Positions 6,246 through 12,771 of a DNA stretch of 12,771 nt are shown here, one piece after another. Source of the DNA: Lachnospiraceae bacterium (GTDB lineage Bacteria > Bacillota_A > Clostridia > Lachnospirales > Lachnospiraceae); the NCBI GenBank assembly GCA_031262285.1, contig JAISHZ010000272.1, positions 1 through 12,771 of the forward strand, in the 5' to 3' direction. The position numbers and the translations under genes are program-made. Every line of letters starts with the position of its first letter. Position 1 is the first letter of the stretch. A model generated the notes under the pieces. It made no database searches. It was not told where the DNA came from and saw nothing but the letters and a program-made list of their open reading frames with translations.

Positions 6246-8003
6246 ATGACACAGAAGAAGATGATCCTGTCGGGAAACGAGGCAATCGCCAGAGGTGCGT
6301 ATGAAGCGGGAGTCAAGGTATCCGCTGCATACCCGGGAACACCCAGTACGGAAATCAGCGAATCCATAGTACAATACGAGGAAATCTATGCGGAGTGGTC
6401 TCCAAATGAGAAAGTGGCGATGGAAGTGGCGATCGGTGCATCCATCAGCGGCGTTCGTGCCATCGCTTCGATGAAACACGTGGGATTAAACGTAGCCAGT
6501 GATCCGTTGTTTACCATTTCTTACGGTGGCGTCAACGGCGGTTTAGTGGTAGCGGTAGCGGATGATCCGGGACTGTACAGTTCTCAGAACGAGCAAGATA
6601 CCAGATGTGTCGCACGCGCGGCGCAAGTACCGGTATTGGAGCCTTCTGATAGTCAAGAAGCGAAGGAATTTACGAAATTTGCGTTTACGCTTAGCGAACA
6701 ATATGACACACCTGTGATCTTACGTTCTACGACTAGATTGTCCCATTCCAGAGGATTGGTGGAGACCGCAGAAAGAGAAGAAATACCGGATAAGCCCTAC
6801 GAAAGGAACATCGCCAAGTTTGTGATGATGCCGGGTAACGCGAAAGGCAGACATCTCTATGTTGAAGAACGCATGAAACGTATGGCGATTGACAGCGCTT
6901 CCTTCTTTGTGAATCGGGTTGAATTAAACGACCCTACCATTGGTTTTATCACATCCGGTATCGCGTATCAATATGTGAAAGAAGCTTGTCCAAACGCGTC
7001 TATTCTGAAAATCGGTCTGGTTCATCCCCTGCCGCGAAAGCTGATCACAGAATTCGCCGCACAGGTAAAGACGCTCTATGTTTTTGAGGAATTGGAACCG
7101 GTGATGGAAGAACAGATTCGCTCATGGGGGATTGCCGTCATTGGGAAAGAGCGGTTTAGTCTTCAAGGTGAATACAGCGCCAATATGCTACGAGAGGTTT
7201 TAGAGATCGATACGGAGGTGTTACCACCCGCGCAAGTTCCGGCACGTCCACCTATTTTGTGCCCGGGTTGTCCGCACAGGAGCGTCTTTAGTGTATTAAA
7301 GAAGCTCAAAATTCACGCAGCGGGAGATATCGGATGCTATACACTTGGAGCTGTCGCGCCTATCAGCGTGATTGATACGACGGTTTGCATGGGAGCGAGT
7401 ATTTCTACTTTGCATGGAATGGAAAAAGCAAAAGGCAAGGAGTATATTCAAAAATGGGTAGCTGTGATCGGTGACTCAACCTTTCTACACACAGGGATCA
7501 ATTCTCTGATGAATATGGTCTACAACCAATCGACCGGAACGGTCATAATATTGGACAATTCCACGACCGGGATGACCGGTCACCAAGACCATGCCGCAAC
7601 GGGGAAAACGCTCAAAGGTGCAGTCGTACCCGCGATCAACATTCTCAATCTCTGTAAATCTCTCGGAATCGAACACGTCACAGAAGTAAACGCGTTTGAT
7701 TTACCTGCGTTGACCAAGTTAGTCTCAGAAGAAACACAAAGGGATGCGTTGTCCGTGATTATCACGAAATCTCCCTGTGTCTTATTAAAAGGCGTTCGTT
7801 TTCCGGACAAATGCGTAGAAGTGTTTGAAGACACGCCGCAAGGACCGGTATCCGTATGCAAGAAGTGTGGTGCATGTCTGACACCGGGTTGTCCGGCATT
7901 GACGAAGAAAGATGATCAAACGATTTCCATTGATCAGACCACGTGCAATGGTTGTGGATTGTGTATGCAATTGTGCCACTTTGGTGCGATCAAACGCTGT
8001 TAA
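6246..8003 (+). CDS. iorA: Indolepyruvate:ferredoxin oxidoreductase, alpha subunit
   Basis: Thiamine-diphosphate and Fe-S enzyme subunit. With IorB it interconverts arylpyruvate + CoA + oxidised ferredoxin and aryl-acetyl-CoA + CO2 + reduced ferredoxin. The 585 residues match the family. The N-terminal pyrimidine-binding domain begins GNEAIARGAYEAGV (10-23) with YPGTPSTE (29-36). CPGCPHR is at 339-345, and the ThDP/Mg motif runs from GDS (409-411) to DNST (437-440). Two ferredoxin-type clusters sit at the C-terminus: Cys538, 541, 544, 549 (CX2CX2CX4CP) and Cys567, 570, 573, 577 (CX2CX2CX3C). AAAAGGAG lies five bases before the ATG. All cofactor residues are present, so the enzyme looks functional. 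iorB follows after 66 bases. Confidence 0.96.
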   Translation: MTQKKMILSGNEAIARGAYEAGVKVSAAYPGTPSTEISESIVQYEEIYAEWSPNEKVAMEVAIGASISGVRAIASMKHVGLNVASDPLFTISYGGVNGGLVVAVADDPGLYSSQNEQDTRCVARAAQVPVLEPSDSQEAKEFTKFAFTLSEQYDTPVILRSTTRLSHSRGLVETAEREEIPDKPYERNIAKFVMMPGNAKGRHLYVEERMKRMAIDSASFFVNRVELNDPTIGFITSGIAYQYVKEACPNASILKIGLVHPLPRKLITEFAAQVKTLYVFEELEPVMEEQIRSWGIAVIGKERFSLQGEYSANMLREVLEIDTEVLPPAQVPARPPILCPGCPHRSVFSVLKKLKIHAAGDIGCYTLGAVAPISVIDTTVCMGASISTLHGMEKAKGKEYIQKWVAVIGDSTFLHTGINSLMNMVYNQSTGTVIILDNSTTGMTGHQDHAATGKTLKGAVVPAINILNLCKSLGIEHVTEVNAFDLPALTKLVSEETQRDALSVIITKSPCVLLKGVRFPDKCVEVFEDTPQGPVSVCKKCGACLTPGCPALTKKDDQTISIDQTTCNGCGLCMQLCHFGAIKRC

Positions 8004-8069
8004 GAGGGAAACCTTGCGGTAAACTTTAGGATGAATGCTCTTTTTGATCAATGAGCGGATGGGAGTGAG

Positions 8070-8639
8070 ATGACCAAAAATATTATGATCGTTGGAGTCG
8101 GGGGACAAGGGACTTTGTTGACGAGTCGTATCCTTGGCGGATTGGCGATCAATGCAGGATATGACGTAAAGCTTTCTGAGATTCATGGGATGGCGCAGCG
8201 TGGCGGGAGTGTGGTAACATTTGTCAGATACGGAGAAGCAGTGTCCGAACCGATCGTCGAAGAAGGACAAGCCGATGTTTTGATCGCATTTGAGAGATTG
8301 GAAGCGCTTCGTTACGCCCATTTTTTAAAAAGCGGTGGTGCATTGGTGGTAAATGATGCGCGAATCGATCCCATTACGGTGGTGACAGGTGTGGCAAGCT
8401 ATCCGGATCATATTTTGGAGGAGCTGTCAGAACGATGTCATGTATTCGCGATTGAAGCGGCGAAAGAAGCACTTGCAATCGGCAATCCCAAGACATTTAA
8501 CCTAGTGGTACTTGGAATGGCGGCCAAACAGATGGAGTTTTCACAAGATGAATGGATCCGTGTGATCGAAGAAACAGTACCGCAAAAGACGATTGCGATC
8601 AACAAAGAAGCTTTCTATATCGGTTGGAACAAGGTTTGA
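8070..8639 (+). CDS. iorB: Indolepyruvate:ferredoxin oxidoreductase, beta (gamma-type) subunit
   Basis: Partner subunit of IorA, 189 residues, a normal length for this family of the pyruvate/ketoisovalerate oxidoreductase gamma domain. It shows the nucleotide/CoA-binding-like GVGGQGTLL near residues 9-17 and the family signature SEIHGMAQRGGSV (36-48). ATG 8070 is preceded by GGGAG (8061-8065). The 66-base gap after iorA has no terminator, and the next gene starts 40 bases after its stop, so iorA-iorB-paaK 2 is probably one transcript. It is expected to act in the cytoplasm as a heterodimer or heterotetramer with IorA. Confidence 0.95.
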   Translation: MTKNIMIVGVGGQGTLLTSRILGGLAINAGYDVKLSEIHGMAQRGGSVVTFVRYGEAVSEPIVEEGQADVLIAFERLEALRYAHFLKSGGALVVNDARIDPITVVTGVASYPDHILEELSERCHVFAIEAAKEALAIGNPKTFNLVVLGMAAKQMEFSQDEWIRVIEETVPQKTIAINKEAFYIGWNKV

Positions 8640-8679
8640 GAAGAAACAGTAAAAAGCTATGAAATATGGAGGAAGTCTT

Positions 8680-9978
8680 ATGATCTGGAATGAAACAAAA
8701 GAATGTATGAGCCGAGACGAAATCGCAAACTTGCAAAGCGCAAGATTGGTTAAGACGGTAGAACGAGTATATCACAACGTAGAATTCTATCGCCGTAAAA
8801 TGCAGGAACTGGGATTGGAACCCGGGGACATACGCGGGATTGAGGATCTGGAGAAGCTTCCATTTACCACCAAAAGTGATCTGAAAGATACGTATCCATT
8901 TGGTCTTTTCGCAGTACCTCAATCTGAAATCGTACGCGTCCACGCGTCCAGCGGAACGACCGGAAAGGCGACTGTCGTTGGGTACACCAGACGTGATCTG
9001 GATATCTGGAGCGAATGTGTTGCGAGAGCGCTTACGATGGCAGGCATTAGCCGTAATGATATTATTCAAGTCGCGTATGGTTACGGACTCTTTACGGGAG
9101 GGCTCGGAGCGCACGGCGGTGCGGAAAAACTAGGTGCCATGGTCGTACCGATGTCCACCGGTAATACGAAAAAGCTAACCACGATGATGAAAGACTTTGG
9201 TGTAACGGCGATCGCATGTACGCCATCCTATCTGTTGCATATCGCAGAAAGCCTGGAAGAAGAGGGTGGGATAGAGGAGATTCATCTCAAAGCTGCAGTC
9301 TGTGGCGCAGAACCATGGACAGAAAATATGCGCAAACAAATCGAGAAACGTCTTCACATCAATGCATTTGACATTTACGGACTTTCCGAAGTCATGGGTC
9401 CCGGCGTAGCTTGCGATTGTGAATACCATAAAGGACTTCACGTGTATGAAGATCATTTCCTACCGGAAATCATTCATCCTGACACATTGGAACCACTTGC
9501 GGAAAATGAAACTGGAGAACTGGTTTTTACAACATTGACCAAAGAAGGATTGCCAATGCTTCGGTACCGCACCAGAGATTTGACCGGTATTACGTACGAG
9601 CGTTGCGAATGCGGCAGAACACTTGCCAGAATCAGTCGATTCAAAGGGCGTTCAGACGATATGCTGATTATTCGCGGTGTTAATGTGTTCCCCTCCCAGA
9701 TCGAAGCTGCTCTTTTGGAAATGGGCGGAACGACCCCTCACTATATGATGATCGTGGATCGTATGAACAATCTGGATGTATTGGAAGTCCAAGTCGAGGT
9801 AGAAGAGCGCTTTTTCTCAGATGAGATCAAAGATTTTGAAAATCTGAAACGCAAAATCGGTAATATCATCCAACACGCCATCGGATTGGCTGTCAAAGTA
9901 AAGTTGGTAGAGCCTAAAACATTAGAACGCAGTATGGGGAAAGCAGTTCATGTCATCGACAACCGAAAACTGATATGA
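8680..9978 (+). CDS. paaK: Phenylacetate-CoA ligase, copy 2
   Basis: Second AMP-forming aryl-acid CoA ligase, 432 residues. I chose ATG 8680 over 8659 because GGAGGA (8668-8673) sits just before it and the product then starts MIW, as copy 1 does. Motifs are SSGTTGKAT (90-98), YGLSE (233-237), RYRTRD (295-300), GRSDDM with [11 protein letters not shown] (323-342), and a C-terminal MGKAVHV region with the expected Lys at about 421. By eye about half the residues match copy 1, with differences in the acid-binding stretch ([10 protein letters not shown] against YGMSELNGPG) and in the Cys pattern (CDC at 245-247 and CECG at 309-312). This suggests different acids are used, or an old duplication. 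It lies between iorB and the ACT gene, on the same strand with short gaps. Confidence 0.94.
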   Translation: MIWNETKECMSRDEIANLQSARLVKTVERVYHNVEFYRRKMQELGLEPGDIRGIEDLEKLPFTTKSDLKDTYPFGLFAVPQSEIVRVHASSGTTGKATVVGYTRRDLDIWSECVARALTMAGISRNDIIQVAYGYGLFTGGLGAHGGAEKLGAMVVPMSTGNTKKLTTMMKDFGVTAIACTPSYLLHIAESLEEEGGIEEIHLKAAVCGAEPWTENMRKQIEKRLHINAFDIYGLSEVMGPGVACDCEYHKGLHVYEDHFLPEIIHPDTLEPLAENETGELVFTTLTKEGLPMLRYRTRDLTGITYERCECGRTLARISRFKGRSDDMLIIRGVNVFPSQIEAALLEMGGTTPHYMMIVDRMNNLDVLEVQVEVEERFFSDEIKDFENLKRKIGNIIQHAIGLAVKVKLVEPKTLERSMGKAVHVIDNRKLI

Positions 9979-9988
9979 AAACTGATAT
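9965..9988 (+). repeat. 12-bp tandem duplication across the paaK 2 stop codon
   Basis: GAAAACTGATAT occurs twice in a row (9965-9976 and 9977-9988). The first copy supplies the last codons, and the TGA stop is formed at the junction (9976-9978). The second copy lies just outside the gene. Confidence 0.8.
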
Positions 9989-10046
9989 GAATGAAGCGTA
10001 ACATCAAGGGTGCGAACGCGTACAAAATACGCAGATAGGAGATAAG

Positions 10047-10475
10047 ATGTTTGTAAAACAGTTATCAGTATTTATCGAAAACAGAGAAGGACGAATGGAA
10101 GAAGTATTACAGTCGCTCAAAGAAAGTAGTGTCAATATCGTATCGTTGAGCCTTGCCGACACAAGTGAGTATGGTTTGTTGCGATTACTGGTAGATAATC
10201 CCGAGAAGGGGCAGGCAGCATTAAAGAAAAGTGGCTTTTCTGCCATGCTCTCCGATGTGCTGGCGATCCAGATTTCTCATCGAATCGGCAGATTGCAAGA
10301 GTTACTAGAAGCGATATGTGAAGCGCATATCAATATTGAGTATATGTATGCGCTTTCCACCGGCAAAGCAGATGCTTCGATCGTACTGAAGACGTCAGAT
10401 TTGACCAAAGCTGCTCAAACATTAGAAAAATTAGGCGTAGAGATCATTCAGCAGGACGAGATCGCAGCAATGTAA
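10047..10475 (+). CDS. Tandem ACT-domain protein, putative amino-acid sensor
   Basis: A 142-residue protein made of two ACT domains. The first (about 2-66) has the ligand-loop pattern FIENREGRMEEVLQSL. The second (about 72-140) has ISHRIGRLQELLEAI followed by INIEYMYAL. ACT domains bind amino acids at dimer interfaces and regulate enzymes. No catalytic domain is attached here, so this is a stand-alone regulator. AGGAG (10037-10041) lies five bases before the ATG. Proteins of this kind commonly sit beside paaK and ior genes in anaerobes, so the likely ligand is an aromatic amino acid or related product. That ligand is inferred from context and not read from residues. The last two codons and stop (GCA ATG TAA) are part of a 14-bp tandem repeat. 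Confidence 0.88.
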   Translation: MFVKQLSVFIENREGRMEEVLQSLKESSVNIVSLSLADTSEYGLLRLLVDNPEKGQAALKKSGFSAMLSDVLAIQISHRIGRLQELLEAICEAHINIEYMYALSTGKADASIVLKTSDLTKAAQTLEKLGVEIIQQDEIAAM

Positions 10476-10550
10476 TTGTAGCAATGTAATCGAAGCAATG
10501 TAATCGAAGCGGTGTAATCGAAGCAATGTAATCGAAGCAGTGTAATCGAA
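10467..10550 (+). repeat. Six tandem copies of a 14-bp repeat overlapping the ACT gene stop
   Basis: Units of GCAATGTAATCGAA start at 10467, 10481, 10495, 10509, 10523 and 10537. Units 2, 3 and 5 are identical. Unit 1 ends TTGTA instead of TCGAA, unit 4 has GCGG and unit 6 has GCAG at the start. Unit 1 carries the final Met codon and TAA of the ACT gene. The array ends six bases before the stop of the convergent gene at 10557. There is no internal hairpin with a T-run, so it does not look like a terminator. Confidence 0.95.
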
Positions 10551-10556
10551 AAACGC

Positions 10557-11588
10557 TTAATTTGTCGCAGCCATTGCGACGCGTTGCGCTGCTTCAAAAA
10601 CAGAATAATCCAAACTACCCAGCATTGCATGATAGGTGACAGTTGGATCGCCATATTTCTGAAAATATAGGTAATTGGATGTCAGATGCAAAGCGGTATA
10701 ATTTCCCTCTGCCAGTACCGTGGATGTCAAATCACTTGTTCGCATCATGTAAAGTGCGGGAGAAATCGGATCGTTTGTTTGATAATACAGGTATCCGGAA
10801 GATAGATTAAAACAATCAATTCTTTCCTGTGTTAAAAATTCGGCTTCTCCCGTATGAATGGAATAGCGACACAAGCGGTAATTATTCAGTGGATCCATAT
10901 AATACAGATAATCTCCTTCCGCGATTGGCGACCAAAAGGAGTAACCGGATTCTACAGTGCGGATGGTAAAAGGCGGATCGGTTAGCGCGTTGAGGGTGAA
11001 ATTGTTTGCATAATCGCAAAAATAAATCGCATTTCCGATCACACAGGATGGATCCACGTAGGAATCCGAAAGAAAACGTTCTTTAGAACCATCAATCGGC
11101 ACTTCATATAACGTTGGCGTACTCAACGAACCGGTTAGCAAATAGAGAGAGTTCCCCAGAAGTTGCCCTCGAACCACGAACCCACGATAAAGCTCTTTCA
11201 CATTGTTCCCGTTTAAATCACTGAGGTAGAAGGCATTTTGTGTAGTTAAAAAGCCAAATCCTGCAGTACCTGTCTGCGTAGGTTGAAAATAATAAATACG
11301 GTTCCCGGCGGTTAGGATGTTGTTCACCGTTACGAGATTTAATCTATGAATCTGACTTTCATCCGCTTTCATCTGATACAGATAATTGGCATCAAATGAG
11401 TTGGCAAAATAGACGGTATCATCATTTTGTGCAAACAGACCACCATTGTAAAGATTTCCTGCCAGATTCCCCACCGTACCATCTGCGTTTCGTTTTGTTT
11501 GATTGATCATCGTCAAGTAGATTGCAATAGCGACGATCAATACGACGACTAATGAGAAGATGACGATATTCACGGTTTTTTTTCGCAT
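10557..11588 (-). CDS. Membrane-anchored DUF5050-like beta-propeller protein
   Basis: A 343-residue protein with a basic start (MRKK) and one hydrophobic segment at about 8-27 with no lipobox cysteine. It is therefore probably anchored by its N-terminus with the rest outside the membrane. The remainder is a run of short beta-strand repeats of the form (D/N)x(L/I/V)Y(Y/F): DTVYF near 57, NRIYYF near 96, NSLYLL near 146, NAIYFC near 186, DYLYYM near 226, GYLYYQ near 265 and NYLYFQ near 305. The spacing is about 40 residues, as in a seven-bladed propeller. The NGGLFAQNDDTVYFANSFD stretch is the DUF5050-type opening. AGGAG lies six bases before the ATG on the minus strand. Function is unknown. 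It is 54 bases downstream of the six-TM gene on the same strand and may share its transcript. Confidence 0.8.
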   Translation of the reverse strand: MRKKTVNIVIFSLVVVLIVAIAIYLTMINQTKRNADGTVGNLAGNLYNGGLFAQNDDTVYFANSFDANYLYQMKADESQIHRLNLVTVNNILTAGNRIYYFQPTQTGTAGFGFLTTQNAFYLSDLNGNNVKELYRGFVVRGQLLGNSLYLLTGSLSTPTLYEVPIDGSKERFLSDSYVDPSCVIGNAIYFCDYANNFTLNALTDPPFTIRTVESGYSFWSPIAEGDYLYYMDPLNNYRLCRYSIHTGEAEFLTQERIDCFNLSSGYLYYQTNDPISPALYMMRTSDLTSTVLAEGNYTALHLTSNYLYFQKYGDPTVTYHAMLGSLDYSVFEAAQRVAMAATN

Positions 11589-11642
11589 AATGACTCCTGT
11601 TCACATAGTTGTATCTTTTGAAGAATTCAGCCTATACACCAT

Positions 11643-12332
11643 TCAATCATCGTAATTTATCTTTTTTTCTGCAAAATGAGTAATCACCAAACCGATCGTA
11701 ATCAAAATCGAAAAGCTTAAAAAGAGCAAACTTACGACGAATTGGAATCCTCTGCCATTGAGTTTGTCATTGCTTACGAAATTCGCAAAAGAAATCGGCA
11801 AATCTTTTATTGATTGCGTAAAGTTAAGGATAAACATTGAAAACATCGTAATGGCAGGCATGATTTGTAACGCAGTTCTGGGGTAAAAGACACGGCAAAT
11901 CGATAATTCTCCAATCACAAAAAGCCAACTTGTACATGTTAATAACACCCATGCGTACCATTCGCTTGTCCAAAATTGATCATATGTACAAAGAACAGCA
12001 TTGACGCCAAAAAGAAGGAGCATAATAAGTAATCCGTATATATAACTGTTGTGTCGCAAGTTCAGTTCTCGCTCATCAAAAGCAGATCTTTTGGGTGGAA
12101 AGTGGAGACCCTTACGAATCAATCTAAGATATACCGTGATATAGAACAATATCCCGATGATGACTTGGACTACCCATTCCAAGATCGGTACCGCCCATGC
12201 ACCCGGGTAAATGAAATCGATCAGAGCATTCACGCCAAAAAGAAGCGTCATAAATAGGTACACATACAAAAATGTTCTCTTTCGAATGAATGCTTCACGT
12301 TCATCCAATTTACGATGTTTGATTTGCATCAT
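11643..12332 (-). CDS. Six-TM membrane protein with internal DERE duplication
   Basis: A 229-residue polytopic membrane protein with hydrophobic segments at about 21-40, 50-69, 97-116, 126-145, 156-172 and 198-219. Residues 10-36 and 86-112 align without gaps at an offset of 76: both have DERE, a basic patch, Tyr residues and then LLFGVNA exactly 20 positions after the Asp. So an ancestral two-TM unit was duplicated. GGGAGGAGG on the minus strand lies six bases before ATG 12332. The gene overlaps the end of the upstream XRE regulator by 23 bases, so the two are translationally coupled. Small XRE genes followed by unknown membrane proteins with DERE-type motifs are a common pairing in Firmicutes. 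I do not recognise a function, and a role in sensing or in signal export is speculation. Confidence 0.8.
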   Translation of the reverse strand: MMQIKHRKLDEREAFIRKRTFLYVYLFMTLLFGVNALIDFIYPGAWAVPILEWVVQVIIGILFYITVYLRLIRKGLHFPPKRSAFDERELNLRHNSYIYGLLIMLLLFGVNAVLCTYDQFWTSEWYAWVLLTCTSWLFVIGELSICRVFYPRTALQIMPAITMFSMFILNFTQSIKDLPISFANFVSNDKLNGRGFQFVVSLLFLSFSILITIGLVITHFAEKKINYDD

Positions 12333-12531
12333 CGGCGGCCTCCTCCCAGAATAAATCGTCTAATGTTTTTCCCAATACTTTGCATATTTTGATACACAAA
12401 TTGACTGTAGGATTGTAATCCCCTCTTTCTATGGCGTTGATGGTTTGTCGCGAAACATTCACATAACAAGCCAATAAGTCTTGTGACATATCCATTGCCG
12501 CTCGAGCTGCTTTGAGTCTCAGATTCTTCAT
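12310..12531 (-). CDS. Small XRE-family helix-turn-helix repressor
   Basis: A 73-residue protein that is almost entirely an HTH_3 domain. The start MKNLRLKAARAAMDMSQ leads into helices 2 and 3 (ACYVNVSRQTINAIERG, about 21-37) and the conserved PTVNLCIKICKVLGKTLDDLFW tail (41-62), as in YozG-like regulators. I chose ATG 12531, since GGGAG lies five bases before it. The alternative ATG at 12543 overlaps that ribosome binding site and lacks one of its own. A near-consensus promoter lies 58-86 bases upstream with a dyad beside the -35 box, which fits autoregulation (inferred). The 3' end overlaps the membrane-protein gene by 23 bases, so the pair forms one coupled unit. Confidence 0.9.
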   Translation of the reverse strand: MKNLRLKAARAAMDMSQDLLACYVNVSRQTINAIERGDYNPTVNLCIKICKVLGKTLDDLFWEEAADDANQTS

Positions 12532-12546
12532 GATAGCTCCCATCTG

Positions 12547-12561
12547 CGCGCCACAGGCGCG
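12547..12561 (-). repeat. GC-rich hairpin in the XRE gene 5' leader
   Basis: CGCGCC-ACA-GGCGCG forms a 6-bp all-GC stem with a 3-nt loop between the promoter and the ribosome binding site of the XRE gene. No T-run follows on either strand. It may stabilise the mRNA 5' end or affect translation, which is inference. Confidence 0.5.
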
Positions 12562-12588
12562 TGTATCGTAACAGTTCCTCTTAAACGC

Positions 12589-12617
12589 ATTGTAATATGA
12601 GAATGTCGTTGTGTCAA
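12589..12617 (-). promoter_or_regulatory. Sigma-A-type promoter of the XRE/membrane-protein genes
   Basis: Read on the minus strand: TTGACA (12617-12612), a 17-base spacer, TACAAT (12594-12589). The -35 is a perfect consensus, the -10 has one mismatch and the spacing is ideal. It points into the XRE gene with a leader of about 50 bases. It is the best promoter in the window. Confidence 0.8.
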
Positions 12618-12624
12618 GTATTGA

Positions 12625-12637
12625 TTACAAAATGTAA
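12625..12637 (-). promoter_or_regulatory. TTACA-N3-TGTAA dyad, candidate operator
   Basis: TTACAAAATGTAA is a 13-base dyad just upstream of the -35 box. A further copy of the half-site, TTGTAAT (12590-12596), covers the -10, and ATTACAA (12624-12630) is its inverted partner. The layout suits binding by the adjacent XRE protein. No binding data are visible here. Confidence 0.4.
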
Positions 12638-12656
12638 GTTTATAAATTACTGGAGG

Positions 12657-12771
12657 TTACGATTCAAAGAGCGCAAAGCTGACTTCAATCGTAAAAACAT
12701 TCTCCGTCAGCCGGGCATGAATTTCACCGCCTTGTCGGATCGTCAGTGCCTTGGCGATCGATAACCCCAGT
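12657..12771 (-). CDS. Sensor histidine kinase, C-terminal end (rest outside window)
   Basis: The minus strand enters the window in frame and reads Leu-Gly-Leu-Ser-Ile-Ala-Lys-Ala-Leu, then GGEIHARLTENVFTIEVSFAL, ending Phe-Glu-Ser and TAA (12659-12657): 37 visible residues. GLSIAKAL followed by GGEI and a terminal strand ending in F-x-L is the G2 box and end of a HATPase_c domain, as in HisKA-type sensor kinases. The sensing and dimerisation domains lie beyond the window edge. The next gene on this strand, the XRE regulator, has its own promoter within the 125-base gap. I see no intrinsic terminator after the kinase gene. Confidence 0.8.
   Translation of the reverse strand, partial: LGLSIAKALTIRQGGEIHARLTENVFTIEVSFALFES

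Noticed and set aside
7785..8321. 178-codon minus-strand ORF across the iorA-iorB junction
   Set aside because: Both strands cannot be coding here, and the plus strand carries the cofactor motifs of IorA and IorB.
10467..10550. CRISPR array
   Set aside because: The 14-bp units are directly abutting, with no spacers between them.
10564..10580. GTCGCA-N5-TGCGAC hairpin near the DUF5050 gene stop as a terminator
   Set aside because: The stem is only 6 bp and lies inside the coding sequence. The T-run on the minus strand is about 10 bases away, so it is not a convincing intrinsic terminator.
10448..10654. Minus-strand ORF with a 14-residue repeat
   Set aside because: This is the 14-bp array read three units at a time (42 bases). 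It overlaps the DUF5050 gene and the ACT gene end and has no start signals.

Overview
The window looks like a chromosomal segment of a low-to-moderate GC anaerobic Firmicute, most likely class Clostridia. This rests on the tig-clpP-clpX-engB gene order, strong AGGAG ribosome binding sites, a ferredoxin-dependent 2-oxoacid oxidoreductase, a YtvI-type permease and a DUF5050-type anchored protein. The exact family cannot be read from the sequence. No transposase, integrase, CRISPR array, tRNA or rRNA was seen.

Region 1 (1-4635, + strand) is a protein quality-control and ribosome-assembly block: the C-terminal part of trigger factor (tig), clpP, clpX, engB and an AI-2E/YtvI-family permease whose start overlaps engB. 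The tig-clpP junction is unusual. It carries a duplicated hairpin-plus-Shine-Dalgarno cassette and a possible 19-codon leader ORF whose stop codon overlaps the clpP ribosome binding site. A strong terminator follows clpX and leads into about six decaying 24-bp repeats that copy the terminator's 3' arm. No lon gene lies between clpX and engB, where many relatives have one.

Region 2 (4771-10475, + strand) is an aryl-acid module: paaK-like ligase 1, iorA, iorB, paaK-like ligase 2 and a double-ACT-domain protein. IorAB interconverts arylpyruvates and aryl-acetyl-CoA with ferredoxin, and PaaK makes aryl-acetyl-CoA from free arylacetates. Together they could salvage phenylacetate or indoleacetate into aromatic amino acids by reductive carboxylation, or run oxidatively during amino-acid fermentation. 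The ACT protein is a plausible aromatic-amino-acid sensor. A 6 x 14-bp tandem repeat begins on the stop codon of the ACT gene.

Region 3 (10557-12771, - strand) converges on region 2. In transcription order it holds the last 37 residues of a sensor histidine kinase (window edge), then a small XRE-type repressor with a near-consensus promoter and a dyad operator candidate. Next comes a six-TM protein overlapping the repressor gene and built from an internal duplication (DERE...LLFGVNA), and finally a membrane-anchored DUF5050-like beta-propeller protein. The function of this accessory set is unknown.

The best candidates for something undescribed are the clpP leader arrangement, the recurring short tandem duplications at gene 3' ends, and the XRE/duplicated-membrane-protein pair.
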